Below are positions 5,271 through 11,246 of a DNA stretch of 12,896 bases, in pieces. The stretch is from Christensenella sp. UBA7868. GTDB taxonomy: Bacteria; Bacillota; Clostridia; Christensenellales; UBA1242. The stretch spans positions 5,018-17,913 of the forward strand of contig DLSG01000061.1 of the NCBI GenBank assembly GCA_002501285.1, given 5' to 3'. The position numbers were made by a program, and so were the translations under genes. Positions within the stretch are counted from its first letter, which is position 1. The number at the start of each line of letters is the position of its first letter. The notes under the pieces were generated by a model. It ran no database searches. It saw only the letters and a program-made list of their open reading frames with translations, and was not told where the DNA came from.

Positions 5271-6380
5271 ATGATTTTAGCCTATGAAGGCAAAAAAGAA
5301 GTTGATAGAGAGGAATTAAAAGATAGTTTTAAAGTAATTGATTTTAAAACTACGAATAAAAAGACAGAAAAGAATAATTTAAGTTATTCCAATGATATGG
5401 AGGAAGAATTGAAAGGAATAACTTTAAGAAAAGATGGTTTGTATATGATTAGAAAAACCATTGGCGGAAAAACATATACTAAATATGCTAGAACAATTAA
5501 TGAAGCAAAAAAAGAAAGGACTAGATTATGTAAAATTAATCAAGACACTTATAGTTCAAAAAATATTTCTTTAAAAAATTGGATGTCTGAATGGCTTGAA
5601 ACTTGCAAAAAGCCATTCGTTAGCCCAAATAGTTATCGAGAAATTTGCGACGCAACTAAACGTATTGATAAAGCATTTAAAAATTTGAAATTAAAAGATC
5701 TAAATACAAATATGTTGCAAAAATACATGAATAGTTTAGAACATAATAGAACAAAAGAAAAAACCCAAACTTATTTCAACGCTTTATTACAAAGAGCGGA
5801 AGATTTAGAATTGATTAAAAAGAATCCATTTAAAGGAGTTATTAGAGATAAAAAAATTAATAATAAAAATGTTTGTTTTAGTTTTGATGAACAAAGCAAA
5901 ATATTATCAAAATTAAAAGACAATTTTATTGAACATGAAATTTATATTTACTTACTTACAGGTTGCAGACCTAATGAATTGCCACCCAGTCAAAATTTTG
6001 ACTTTGTAAACAATTTGATTACAATTAATGGGACAAAAACAGAAAAATCAAAAAAAAGAGTTATAGAAATAACCCCAGAATTTGCAAATTATATAAAACC
6101 ATACATAATGTCTAATAATAGGGTAGCAGTTAAACAAATTAGTAAAGAATTTAAACAAATATGCACTGAATTGAAAATAGATAAGCCTATTCTATATAGA
6201 CTTCGTCATACTTTCGCCAGCAATCATTTTATATTAAAAACACCTGCTAAACAGGTTCAAGAATGGTTAGGACATTCAAAAATAACTCTTACAATGGATA
6301 CTTACACAGATATAGATAAAACTTCAAGTAGGGAAAAAATTCAAAATTTATACAAAAATTTTTATTTTGAATTTAAGTAA
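5271..6380 (+). CDS. int: Tyrosine recombinase / integrase of the mobile element (about 369 aa)
   Basis: This is a phage/ICE-type tyrosine integrase. Numbering from the ATG at 5271, residues about 47-90 (GITLRKDGLYMIRKTIGGKT) look like an AP2-like arm-binding domain. Residues about 100-185 are the SAM-like core-binding domain, and about 200-369 the catalytic domain. Catalytic residues are R233 (TGCRPNEL), K256 (GTKTEKSKKR), R312-H313 (RLRHTFAS), H335 (LGHS) and Y345 (DTYTD). The usual first His of the HxLRH box is Tyr309. The start is uncertain. Neither ATG 5271 nor TTG 5265 has a ribosome site, a CGACA/TGTCG hairpin lies at 5255-5270, and the frame stays open upstream to 5226. The gene points at the tRNA-Phe attachment site, the usual order for such elements. 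Confidence 0.93.
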   Translation: MILAYEGKKEVDREELKDSFKVIDFKTTNKKTEKNNLSYSNDMEEELKGITLRKDGLYMIRKTIGGKTYTKYARTINEAKKERTRLCKINQDTYSSKNISLKNWMSEWLETCKKPFVSPNSYREICDATKRIDKAFKNLKLKDLNTNMLQKYMNSLEHNRTKEKTQTYFNALLQRAEDLELIKKNPFKGVIRDKKINNKNVCFSFDEQSKILSKLKDNFIEHEIYIYLLTGCRPNELPPSQNFDFVNNLITINGTKTEKSKKRVIEITPEFANYIKPYIMSNNRVAVKQISKEFKQICTELKIDKPILYRLRHTFASNHFILKTPAKQVQEWLGHSKITLTMDTYTDIDKTSSREKIQNLYKNFYFEFK

Positions 6381-6394
6381 ATATATAAAATATA

Positions 6395-6472
6395 TTTAAG
6401 ATTTTTTAATTACACAACTTTTTACACAATATTTACAACAAAAATGAAAAAATTGAAATTATTAATAAAGGA
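6395..6472 (+). repeat. Imperfect repeat copy A, candidate integrase arm-type sites
   Basis: Just after the integrase stop, TACACAA occurs twice (6411-6417 and 6423-6429) within a segment that recurs imperfectly about 309 nt downstream (6704-6778). The two copies share the TTTAA...TTTTTA lead-in, the doubled TACACAA...TTTTTACACAAT, an ATTGAAATT block and a terminal ATAAAGGA. Spaced direct repeats next to an integrase and its core site are typical of arm-type binding sites. Confidence 0.55.
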
Positions 6473-6473
6473 G

Positions 6474-6498
6474 AACCCTTTATAAATAAAGGGTTTTG
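6474..6498 (+). terminator. Intrinsic terminator after the integrase
   Basis: AACCCTTTAT (6474-6483) and ATAAAGGGTT (6486-6495) are perfect 10-nt inverted repeats with only AA between them, so the outer 8 bp would pair in RNA. The stem is followed by a short T run. It probably ends the repressor-integrase transcript before the attachment site. Confidence 0.75.
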
Positions 6499-6544
6499 TA
6501 GTAATATAAATAATACAAAAAATAAACTTTAAATCAACTTCTTT

Positions 6545-6589
6545 CTGAAAATCCTCGTGTCGGTGGTTCGATTCCGCCTCGAGGCACCA
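6545..6589 (+). other. tRNA-Phe 3' fragment: attachment site (att) and element/chromosome junction
   Basis: The segment matches a tRNA-Phe(GAA) from the anticodon loop to the CCA end. It has anticodon loop CTGAAAA (6545-6551), 3' anticodon stem TCCTC, a 5-nt variable loop GTGTC, T arm GGTGG-TTCGATT-CCGCC, and acceptor strand TCGAGGC followed by A and CCA. The 5' half is absent: the bases before 6545 do not form the anticodon 5' strand, and no GCCTCGA acceptor partner lies upstream. A tRNA 3' remnant directly beyond an integrase gene is the classic product of integration into a tRNA. The crossover would be at or after the anticodon loop, and the full tRNA-Phe should be at the far end of the element. 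Confidence 0.88.
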
Positions 6590-6599
6590 TACGTGGTTT

Positions 6600-6633
6600 G
6601 CAATCTCTTAAATGTTAGAGATTGTTTTTTTTT
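6600..6633 (+). terminator. Intrinsic terminator downstream of the tRNA-Phe fragment
   Basis: CAATCTCT (6601-6608) pairs perfectly with AGAGATTG (6617-6624) around an 8-nt loop and is followed by nine T. It starts 11 nt after the CCA, so it is probably the original terminator of the chromosomal tRNA-Phe gene, left behind on this side of the insertion. Confidence 0.88.
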
Positions 6634-6703
6634 ATTTATAAATAGAGGCTTTAATTAAATTTTTTAAAAATTTTTATATATATTAAAGTGAGATTTTATT
6701 AAA

Positions 6704-6778
6704 TTTAATAAATTTTTACTACACAATTTTTACACAATTTTTGAAATCAAAATTGAAATTTAAAATACAAATAAAGGA
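6704..6778 (+). repeat. Imperfect repeat copy B, on the chromosomal side of the tRNA fragment
   Basis: This copy matches 6395-6472 in length (75 against 78 nt) and in order of blocks, including two ACACAA boxes (6721-6726 and 6732-6737), ATTGAAATT and a final ATAAAGGA. It lies between the tRNA terminator and the DegV gene, where only chromosomal DNA would be expected. The rest of 6634-6926 is A+T-rich with no ORF, and only weak promoter-like strings precede the DegV gene. Confidence 0.5.
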
Positions 6779-6926
6779 ACTTAATATTTGTATATTGGTA
6801 ATGATGATTAAACAAAAAAATAGTCAAAAAAATTTTAATTATTTTTATAATTTAATTTACTTTTTTGTCGTTTTTTGATATTCTCTTTATGGAAATAATT
6901 AATAATTAAAAGGATATAATATATTT

Positions 6927-7823
6927 ATGAATGAAACTTTTGCAATTTCAACAGATTCAACATCAGATTTCTATGCCGAAGAAATAAAAGATTTAGGGTT
7001 ATTTGTTGGAAAATTAAATTACACTTTAGAAGACAAAAATGGAATAACTGAACTTCTTGATGATTTTAAAAGTTATGAAGATTATGTGAATTTTTACAAC
7101 ACATTGCGTCAAGGAGTTGTTGCAAGAACTTCAATTTTAAACTTTGATGCCCATGTAGAATTATTTACAGAAATGGCAAAAAGCGGAATTAAAACTGCTT
7201 TGCATATTACACAAGGAAAGGGTTTAAGCCCAACAATTGATCGTGCAAATGAAGCAATTGAAGAAGTTAAAAAACAATTTCCAGACATTGATTATCGTGC
7301 AATAGAGAGCAATGCAACAACAGTTAGTGAAGGGAATATGGTTAGAATTGCTTTAAAATTAAGAGAACAAGGCAAAACTCTTGATGAAGCAATTGAAGTT
7401 ATTGAAAAATTGAAACATCAAACTCAACATTTTATTGCGGTAAACGATTTAATGCACTTAAAACGTGGGGGAAGAATTAGTGGTGCTGCGGCAACTATTG
7501 GGACTATCCTTCAACTTAAACCTATTATTGAATTTACAAAAGAAGGAAAACTTTCTGTTGTAAGAAAAGAAAATGGAATTAAAAAAGCATATAAATCTAT
7601 AATAAATGAAGTTAAGCAAAACTTTACTTTCCACAACGAATTTGCTTTCCCTAAAATTGTTCACACCGACAATATTGAAGGTGCAAAAATTTTAGCCGAT
7701 ATGGTTAAACAAGAGTTTGGTATTGAACCTGAAATTAGAATAATGGGTCCTATTATTGGTGCTCATGTTGGGCCTGGGGCAGTGGCTTTCACTTTTGTTT
7801 CTAACGAACAAAGAAAATATTAA
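6927..7823 (+). CDS. DegV family protein (fatty-acid binding) (298 aa)
   Basis: DegV-family proteins bind a fatty acid between two domains. In Firmicutes the FakB members hand exogenous fatty acids to the FakA kinase for phospholipid synthesis. The full-length pattern is present: ISTDSTSDF (residues 7-15), RTSI (67-70), the N-terminal-domain loop HITQGKGLSPT (93-103, where most members have an SSxLSGTY-like string), LKRGGRIS (178-185), LQLKPII, and the C-terminal GPIIGAHVGPGA (274-285). Length is near the family norm of 280-290. No fakA or second degV lies nearby, so it stands alone. The start ATG is preceded by AAAAGGA with a rather long 12-nt spacing. The altered ligand loop means its specificity may differ. 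The family call is firm; the ligand is inferred. Confidence 0.93.
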   Translation: MNETFAISTDSTSDFYAEEIKDLGLFVGKLNYTLEDKNGITELLDDFKSYEDYVNFYNTLRQGVVARTSILNFDAHVELFTEMAKSGIKTALHITQGKGLSPTIDRANEAIEEVKKQFPDIDYRAIESNATTVSEGNMVRIALKLREQGKTLDEAIEVIEKLKHQTQHFIAVNDLMHLKRGGRISGAAATIGTILQLKPIIEFTKEGKLSVVRKENGIKKAYKSIINEVKQNFTFHNEFAFPKIVHTDNIEGAKILADMVKQEFGIEPEIRIMGPIIGAHVGPGAVAFTFVSNEQRKY

Positions 7824-7861
7824 AATTTTAAATTGTTTAAAAAAATAAAATATATTAAAAG

Positions 7862-7897
7862 TAAAAATAAAAATAAAAATAAAAATAAAAATAAAAA
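7862..7897 (+). repeat. Hexanucleotide microsatellite TAAAAA x 6
   Basis: T residues recur exactly every six bases (7862, 7868, 7874, 7880, 7886, 7892), separated by runs of five A. The tract sits directly before the stem of the DegV terminator and about 37 nt upstream of the predicted -35 of the ABC-F leader. It could change length by slippage, or act as a curved UP-like element. Confidence 0.9.
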
Positions 7898-7950
7898 AAG
7901 TTGTCAAAAATTTTATTAAATTAAAAAATATTATTGACAACTTTATTTTT
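7897..7950 (+). terminator. Terminator after DegV, long-loop hairpin
   Basis: AAAGTTGTCAA (7897-7907) pairs perfectly with TTGACAACTTT (7934-7944), 11 bp, followed by ATTTTTTT. The loop is 26 nt, long for an intrinsic terminator, but A+T-rich inner pairing is possible. The right arm contains the TTGACA that may serve as the -35 of the next promoter, so the two elements overlap. Confidence 0.65.
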
Positions 7951-7965
7951 TTAGTTTAGTATAAT
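7934..7965 (+). promoter_or_regulatory. Promoter for the ABC-F leader transcript
   Basis: A consensus TTGACA (7934-7939) is followed by TATAAT (7960-7965) at 20 nt, or by TAGTAT (7957-7962) at the better 17 nt. Either would start transcription near 7970, just upstream of the short leader ORF. The perfect hexamers support a real promoter despite the long spacing of one reading. Confidence 0.55.
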
Positions 7966-7985
7966 AATAAGGAGATAAGAGAGAA

Positions 7986-8012
7986 ATGATTATTAAAATA
8001 AACAAAAACTAA
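7986..8012 (+). CDS. 8-codon leader peptide (MIIKINKN) upstream of ABC-F gene
   Basis: ATG at 7986 follows AAGGAG (7969-7974) by 11 nt and reads MIIKINKN before TAA (8010-8012). It lies at the start of a 160-nt leader that contains a terminator and competing hairpins before the ABC-F gene. Known antibiotic-resistance ABC-F and erm genes use such short ORFs as sensors: a drug-stalled ribosome on the leader alters RNA folding. It is too short for homology to be meaningful, so the evidence is the ribosome site and context. Confidence 0.6.
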   Translation: MIIKINKN

Positions 8013-8016
8013 ATAG

Positions 8017-8166
8017 TCACATAAAGCATAACTCGGTTTTATGTGAAAAAGCATAAGACTGATAGATTTATTAGTTGGTTTATTTTTATATCAATTTTAG
8101 AAATTTGCAGTTTTGCAAATTTTTTTTATGTTTATTTGTTCTTATGCTGACTTTTGCATAAGGGGG
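8017..8166 (+). promoter_or_regulatory. Attenuator region of the ABC-F gene with competing RNA hairpins
   Basis: Hairpin 1 pairs TCACATAAA (8017-8025) with TTTATGTGA (8038-8046), a perfect 9 bp starting 5 nt after the leader stop. The terminator is at 8100-8127. Hairpin 3 pairs CTTATGC (8141-8147) with GCATAAG (8156-8162), which takes in the first bases of the AGGGGG ribosome site. The free segment GCATAAGACTG (8051-8061) can pair instead with CAGTTTTGC in the terminator (8108-8116, nine pairs with two bulges), or its GCATAAG can take CTTATGC and release the ribosome site. A ribosome stalled on the leader would cover hairpin 1. The pairings are read from sequence; the switching is inference. 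Confidence 0.6.
8100..8127 (+). terminator. Conditional intrinsic terminator inside the ABC-F leader
   Basis: AAATTTGCA (8101-8109) pairs perfectly with TGCAAATTT (8114-8122) around GTTT and is followed by five more T. It lies 47 nt before the ABC-F start codon and after the leader peptide, so it cannot end any larger gene. It would stop transcription before the coding region unless antitermination occurs. Confidence 0.8.
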
Positions 8167-8173
8167 AATAAAT

Positions 8174-9664
8174 ATGATTATATTGAATAATATTTGCAAA
8201 GAATTTGCAGACAAAAAACTTTTTGAAAACTTGAATTTAACAATTTATGACGGAGAAAAAATCGGAATAATTGGCGATAATGGAACTGGAAAAACAACTT
8301 TATTTAATTTAATCGCAAAAGAAATTTCGCCAGATAGCGGACAAGTTTACTATGATGGCGAAATAGAATATGTAAAGCAATCGGGCTTAAACAAAATAAA
8401 TAATGAAGAAATGACAATAGGCGAAAAAATTAATTTTAACAAAAATTTTTATGAACTTAAATTAAAACCTGGGCTTAACAGTCAAGATAAAAACACTTTT
8501 TCGGGCGGAGAAAGAACAAAAGTAGCGTTATTAAACGCATTTAAAAACGAAAATTCAAGTGTTATTTTGCTTGATGAGCCGACCAACCACCTTGATGAAA
8601 ACGGAATAAAATGGCTTATAGAAAAAATTAATAATTTTTTGGGAACTGTGATTGTAATTTCTCATGATAGATATTTTTTAAATCAAATAGCAAATAAAAT
8701 AATTGAACTAGATAATGGAAAAGTTTACGAATATTATGGAAATTACGACGACTTTTTAACTCAAAAAAATGAAAAACTAGAATATGCAAAAAAACAATAT
8801 GAACTTCAAAAAATAATGAACGAAAAAATAGAAAACGAAATTAAAGATTTAAAACAAAAAGCAAAAACTTTTGACAAAAATTCTCGCCGTGATGGTTCGT
8901 CAGACAAAAGAAGTAAAGGCTATAAGGGCGGAATGAGCAACAAAGCGGGAAAAATTAGCAGACAAGTTAAAGCAAAAGAAACAAGGCTTGAACAACAAAA
9001 ACAAAAAAATATTGAAATGCCACCAAAGGAAAAAGAAATTTTTTATAGCATAAATTCTAATGCTTTTGGTTCAAAACTTTTAATAAAAGCCGAGAATTTA
9101 AGCAAAAAGTTTGATGAGAACTTGCTTTTTGAAAATGTAAATTTTTGTGTGGAAAATGGCGATAAAATTGCATTAACAGGGGATAATGGAAGCGGAAAAA
9201 CAACGCTTTTAAAAATGATTTTAGGACAAGAAAATTTTGAAGGGAACCTTTGGATATCAAATTCGGTAAAAATTGCTTATTTGTCACAAGATGTTTTTGA
9301 CATTGATGACGATGCTAGTATTATAGAATTTGCTTCCAACAACGGCTATGAATATAAAACAAAATTTTTAACCAATCTTGCGAATATGGGCTTAAACAAG
9401 CAAATTTTTAACAAAAAGATTAACACGCTTTCGCTTGGTGAAAAAATGAAAATTAAAATTAATGAAATTATTTTAAGTGATTTTAATCTTTTGCTTCTTG
9501 ACGAACCAACAAATCATTTAGACATTAACAACAAAATTTTTTTAGAAAAAGTATTAAAAAATTATATAGGCAATTTAATAGTTGTTAGCCACGACAAAAA
9601 TTTTGTAAATAATGTTGCTACAAAAATATTGAAAATTGAAAATAAAAAAATCTCGCTAATTTAA
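8174..9664 (+). CDS. ABC-F ATPase, probable ribosome-protection antibiotic resistance protein (496 aa)
   Basis: The protein has two ABC ATPase domains in one chain and no membrane segment, as in ABC-F proteins that bind the ribosomal E site and dislodge drugs. Domain 1 has Walker A GDNGTGKTT (34-42), signature FSGGE (109-113) and Walker B with catalytic E135 (LLDEPTNHLD). Domain 2 has Walker A GDNGSGKTT (336-344), a degenerate signature LSLGE (419-423) and Walker B with E444. Between them lies a long charged linker (about 195-290) with a coiled coil and an RDGSSDKRSKGYKGG stretch. Its length and short first domain resemble the Lsa/Vga/VmlR group of resistance factors, not the housekeeping EttA or Uup. 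The attenuator-type leader supports this. The drug class (lincosamide, pleuromutilin, streptogramin A or macrolide) cannot be told from sequence alone. AGGGGG lies seven bases before the ATG. Confidence 0.92.
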   Translation: MIILNNICKEFADKKLFENLNLTIYDGEKIGIIGDNGTGKTTLFNLIAKEISPDSGQVYYDGEIEYVKQSGLNKINNEEMTIGEKINFNKNFYELKLKPGLNSQDKNTFSGGERTKVALLNAFKNENSSVILLDEPTNHLDENGIKWLIEKINNFLGTVIVISHDRYFLNQIANKIIELDNGKVYEYYGNYDDFLTQKNEKLEYAKKQYELQKIMNEKIENEIKDLKQKAKTFDKNSRRDGSSDKRSKGYKGGMSNKAGKISRQVKAKETRLEQQKQKNIEMPPKEKEIFYSINSNAFGSKLLIKAENLSKKFDENLLFENVNFCVENGDKIALTGDNGSGKTTLLKMILGQENFEGNLWISNSVKIAYLSQDVFDIDDDASIIEFASNNGYEYKTKFLTNLANMGLNKQIFNKKINTLSLGEKMKIKINEIILSDFNLLLLDEPTNHLDINNKIFLEKVLKNYIGNLIVVSHDKNFVNNVATKILKIENKKISLI

Positions 9665-9678
9665 AGTGAGATTTTTTT
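9644..9678. terminator. Bidirectional terminator shared by ABC-F gene and YgjV-like gene
   Basis: Seven A plus TCTCGCT (9644-9657) pair with AGTGAGA plus seven T (9665-9678), a 14-bp stem with one G-U pair and a 7-nt loop. Read either way it is a stem with a T run. The ABC-F stop (9662-9664) and the opposing stop (9661-9663) lie in the loop, so both genes terminate in one element. Confidence 0.9.
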
Positions 9679-10281
9679 GTTTTCATCATTTTCGCTAGTA
9701 TTAAAATCTTTTAATTCTTCTAAAAGTTGTTGTTGCTGGCTAGACAGTATATTTTTGCTTTTCTTAATGTTTTTAATCTCCATTATAATTCCGACAATTG
9801 AAAAAACTAATGAAACCGATTGAGATATTCCGCCAAGTGTAGAACCAATTAAGAATAAATAAGCAATTATTAAAGATGCATAGACCATAGCCCCAACTTT
9901 ATAGAAAATTACATTTTTAAAACTTAAAGTTATGTTGACTACAATAGTTGCAATTAACGGAAGAATACAGTAGATTCCGTTCCAAGTGAACACTGCACAA
10001 ACAATACTTAAAATACTGAAAGTTAAACAAGCGAGAACTCGAACCCACATTTTATTTAATTTCTCTTTTTTGTCTATAAAGAAAAATACTAAAAGTCTAA
10101 TAGTTTCAACAATTGCCACAAATCCTGCTAATTTTGCGTTTAACAAAAAGTAGTGGGAAATATAAAACATACTTGAAATAAGTTGAAGAAAAAGCATTTT
10201 TTGCTTTGTTTTTAAAATTAAACTTATTGAGTATATTACAGCAGATATACATATAAACACTTGTGATAATATAAATGTCAT
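9661..10281 (-). CDS. YgjV-like polytopic membrane protein (206 aa)
   Basis: About six hydrophobic segments fill residues 3-165, followed by a charged cytoplasmic tail (about 166-206) with a QQQQLLEELKDF helix and an Asp/Glu/Lys end. The pattern of N-terminal helices (SQVFICISAVIYSISL, MLFLQLISSMFYISHYFLL, GFVAIVETIRLLVFFF) resembles the bacterial YgjV inner-membrane family, whose function is not established. The tail beyond the last helix is longer than in E. coli YgjV. The ATG at 10281 has AAAGGA upstream, and a TTGACA-type promoter lies at 10390-10362. It is convergent with the ABC-F gene and divergent from spoIIA. The family assignment is from general resemblance and is moderate. Confidence 0.75.
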   Translation of the reverse strand: MTFILSQVFICISAVIYSISLILKTKQKMLFLQLISSMFYISHYFLLNAKLAGFVAIVETIRLLVFFFIDKKEKLNKMWVRVLACLTFSILSIVCAVFTWNGIYCILPLIATIVVNITLSFKNVIFYKVGAMVYASLIIAYLFLIGSTLGGISQSVSLVFSIVGIIMEIKNIKKSKNILSSQQQQLLEELKDFNTSENDENKKISL

Positions 10282-10361
10282 AATCGTTCCTTTTAATCAA
10301 AACAAACCAATTAATAATAGAAAATATATACGAAATATTTTAGTGGTTTTATTTGCAATAT

Positions 10362-10390
10362 ACATTACCACAAAATTGATTTTATGTCAA
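10362..10390 (-). promoter_or_regulatory. Probable promoter of the YgjV-like gene
   Basis: On the minus strand, TTGACA (10390-10385) is followed after 17 nt by TAATGT (10367-10362), a good -35 with a weak -10. An imperfect dyad GTGGT...ACCAC spans 10343-10371 and could be an operator. No clear sigma-H-like promoter for the divergent spoIIA operon was found in 10282-10479. Confidence 0.45.
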
Positions 10391-10438
10391 TATCGTTGCG
10401 ACAAAATCCGCTTTTATTCTAATTTTAATTTTATATTT

Positions 10439-10474
10439 TGCAAATTTTTTAGTGATAAAATTTTTGCATAGGAG
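10439..10474 (+). promoter_or_regulatory. Hairpin directly before the spoIIAA ribosome binding site
   Basis: TGCAAA at 10439-10444 pairs with TTTGCA at 10463-10468. Two T-T mismatches follow, then five more pairs and a GTGA loop, 30 nt in all. AGGAG (10470-10474) begins one base after the stem and lies five bases before the ATG. The weak, A+T-rich stem could tune access to the ribosome site or protect the 5' end. Confidence 0.45.
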
Positions 10475-10479
10475 TAAGT

Positions 10480-10788
10480 ATGGAAATTAAAACGCGAGTT
10501 TATAAAAATGCTTTGTATGTAACGATGAATGGTGAACTTGACGAGCATAGTGCGACATATACAAGAGAAACATTAGATGACATTTTGGAAAAAGAAAAAT
10601 TTAATCAAGTTATAGTAGATTTATCCGAACTTGAATTTATGGATTCGACAGGGATTGGAGTAATGATTGGACGATATAAAAAATTAAAAAACAGAGATAT
10701 TCCGCTTTATCTTACAAATCCTAACAAACATATAGACAAAATTTTTGAAATGACAGGGCTTTATAAAATTATGCCCAAACTTGTGTGA
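10480..10788 (+). CDS. spoIIAA: Anti-sigma F factor antagonist SpoIIAA (102 aa)
   Basis: This is a STAS-domain protein of normal SpoIIAA length. When unphosphorylated it binds SpoIIAB and frees sigma F in the forespore. The phosphorylated serine is S56 in MDSTGIG, matching Ser58 of B. subtilis. The STAS core is complete: a beta strand around KNALYVTMNGELDEHS, QVIVDLSELEFMD, then the helix after S56 and a C-terminal IFEMTGLYKIM helix. It is the first gene of the spoIIA operon, with AGGAG five bases before the ATG. The next gene starts eight bases after its stop. No phosphatase gene (spoIIE) is in the window. Assignment is firm given the order of the three genes. Confidence 0.96.
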   Translation: MEIKTRVYKNALYVTMNGELDEHSATYTRETLDDILEKEKFNQVIVDLSELEFMDSTGIGVMIGRYKKLKNRDIPLYLTNPNKHIDKIFEMTGLYKIMPKLV

Positions 10789-10796
10789 GGTGAAAA

Positions 10797-11246
10797 ATGA
10801 AATTAATTAATGAAATGAAACTTACAATAAAAGCGTTAAGTGAAAATGAAAGTTTTGCTCGAAGTGTAGTAAGTGCGTTCTGTGTTCCACTAAATTTAAG
10901 TTTAGATGAATTAACCGAAATTAAAACATCTGTAAGCGAAGCAGTTACTAACTGTGTTGTTCACGCTTATCCAAACGCAAAAGGGGATATTAAAATTTTA
11001 GTAAAACTATTTGACGAAAAAGTTTACATATCAATTTCAGACGAAGGAGTGGGAATTGATAATGTAGAAAAAGCCCGTGAGCCATTCTTTACTACTAAAC
11101 CCGAAGAAGAACGCTCGGGCATGGGCTTTACAGTTATGGAGAGTTTTATGGACAAAGTTGATGTGAAAAAAAATGGTAAAAGTGGTGTTACAGTTGTTAT
11201 GGAGAAATTTATTAAAAATGCAAAATTAAACGCTTTTGGGGCTTAA
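10797..11246 (+). CDS. spoIIAB: Anti-sigma F factor, serine kinase SpoIIAB (149 aa)
   Basis: SpoIIAB holds sigma F inactive in the predivisional cell and phosphorylates SpoIIAA. The GHKL ATP-binding fold is complete: N box with E48 and N52 (SEAVTNCVVHAYP), G1 box DEGVGI (82-87), the ATP-lid region with REPFFTT (94-100), and G2 box RSGMGFTVM (107-115). The length is normal for the family. GAGG of the intergenic TGAGGTG serves as ribosome site, overlapping the spoIIAA stop. The stop abuts the sigF ATG directly, so anti-sigma and sigma are likely made in fixed ratio by coupled translation. Confidence 0.97.
   Translation: MKLINEMKLTIKALSENESFARSVVSAFCVPLNLSLDELTEIKTSVSEAVTNCVVHAYPNAKGDIKILVKLFDEKVYISISDEGVGIDNVEKAREPFFTTKPEEERSGMGFTVMESFMDKVDVKKNGKSGVTVVMEKFIKNAKLNAFGA

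Larger units (their letters stand above)
1..6589. mobile_element. Right end of an integrated element in tRNA-Phe (prophage-like or ICE-like)
   Basis: The stretch carries the usual right-end module of a tRNA-targeting element: a divergent pair of small HTH regulators, a tyrosine integrase, an intrinsic terminator and then a 3' fragment of tRNA-Phe at 6545-6589. Leftward of the regulators lies a compact train of small unknown genes with overlapping starts and stops, as in early regions of phages and ICEs. No capsid, portal, relaxase, FtsK-like or VirB4-like gene is visible, so prophage and ICE cannot be told apart here. The left boundary, and the intact tRNA-Phe gene expected there, lie outside the window. 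The right boundary is well supported; the type of element is inference. Confidence 0.8.

Noticed and set aside
6480..6600. Complete tRNA gene at the integrase end
   Set aside because: Only the part from the anticodon loop to CCA is present; no D arm or 5' acceptor strand lies upstream, so it is an attachment remnant and not a functional tRNA.
7862..7897. CRISPR-like or long tandem array
   Set aside because: The unit is 6 nt without spacers, so it is a simple microsatellite.
8174..9664. ABC transporter component
   Set aside because: Two ATPase domains are fused by a charged linker, with no membrane segment or neighbouring permease; this is the ABC-F layout.
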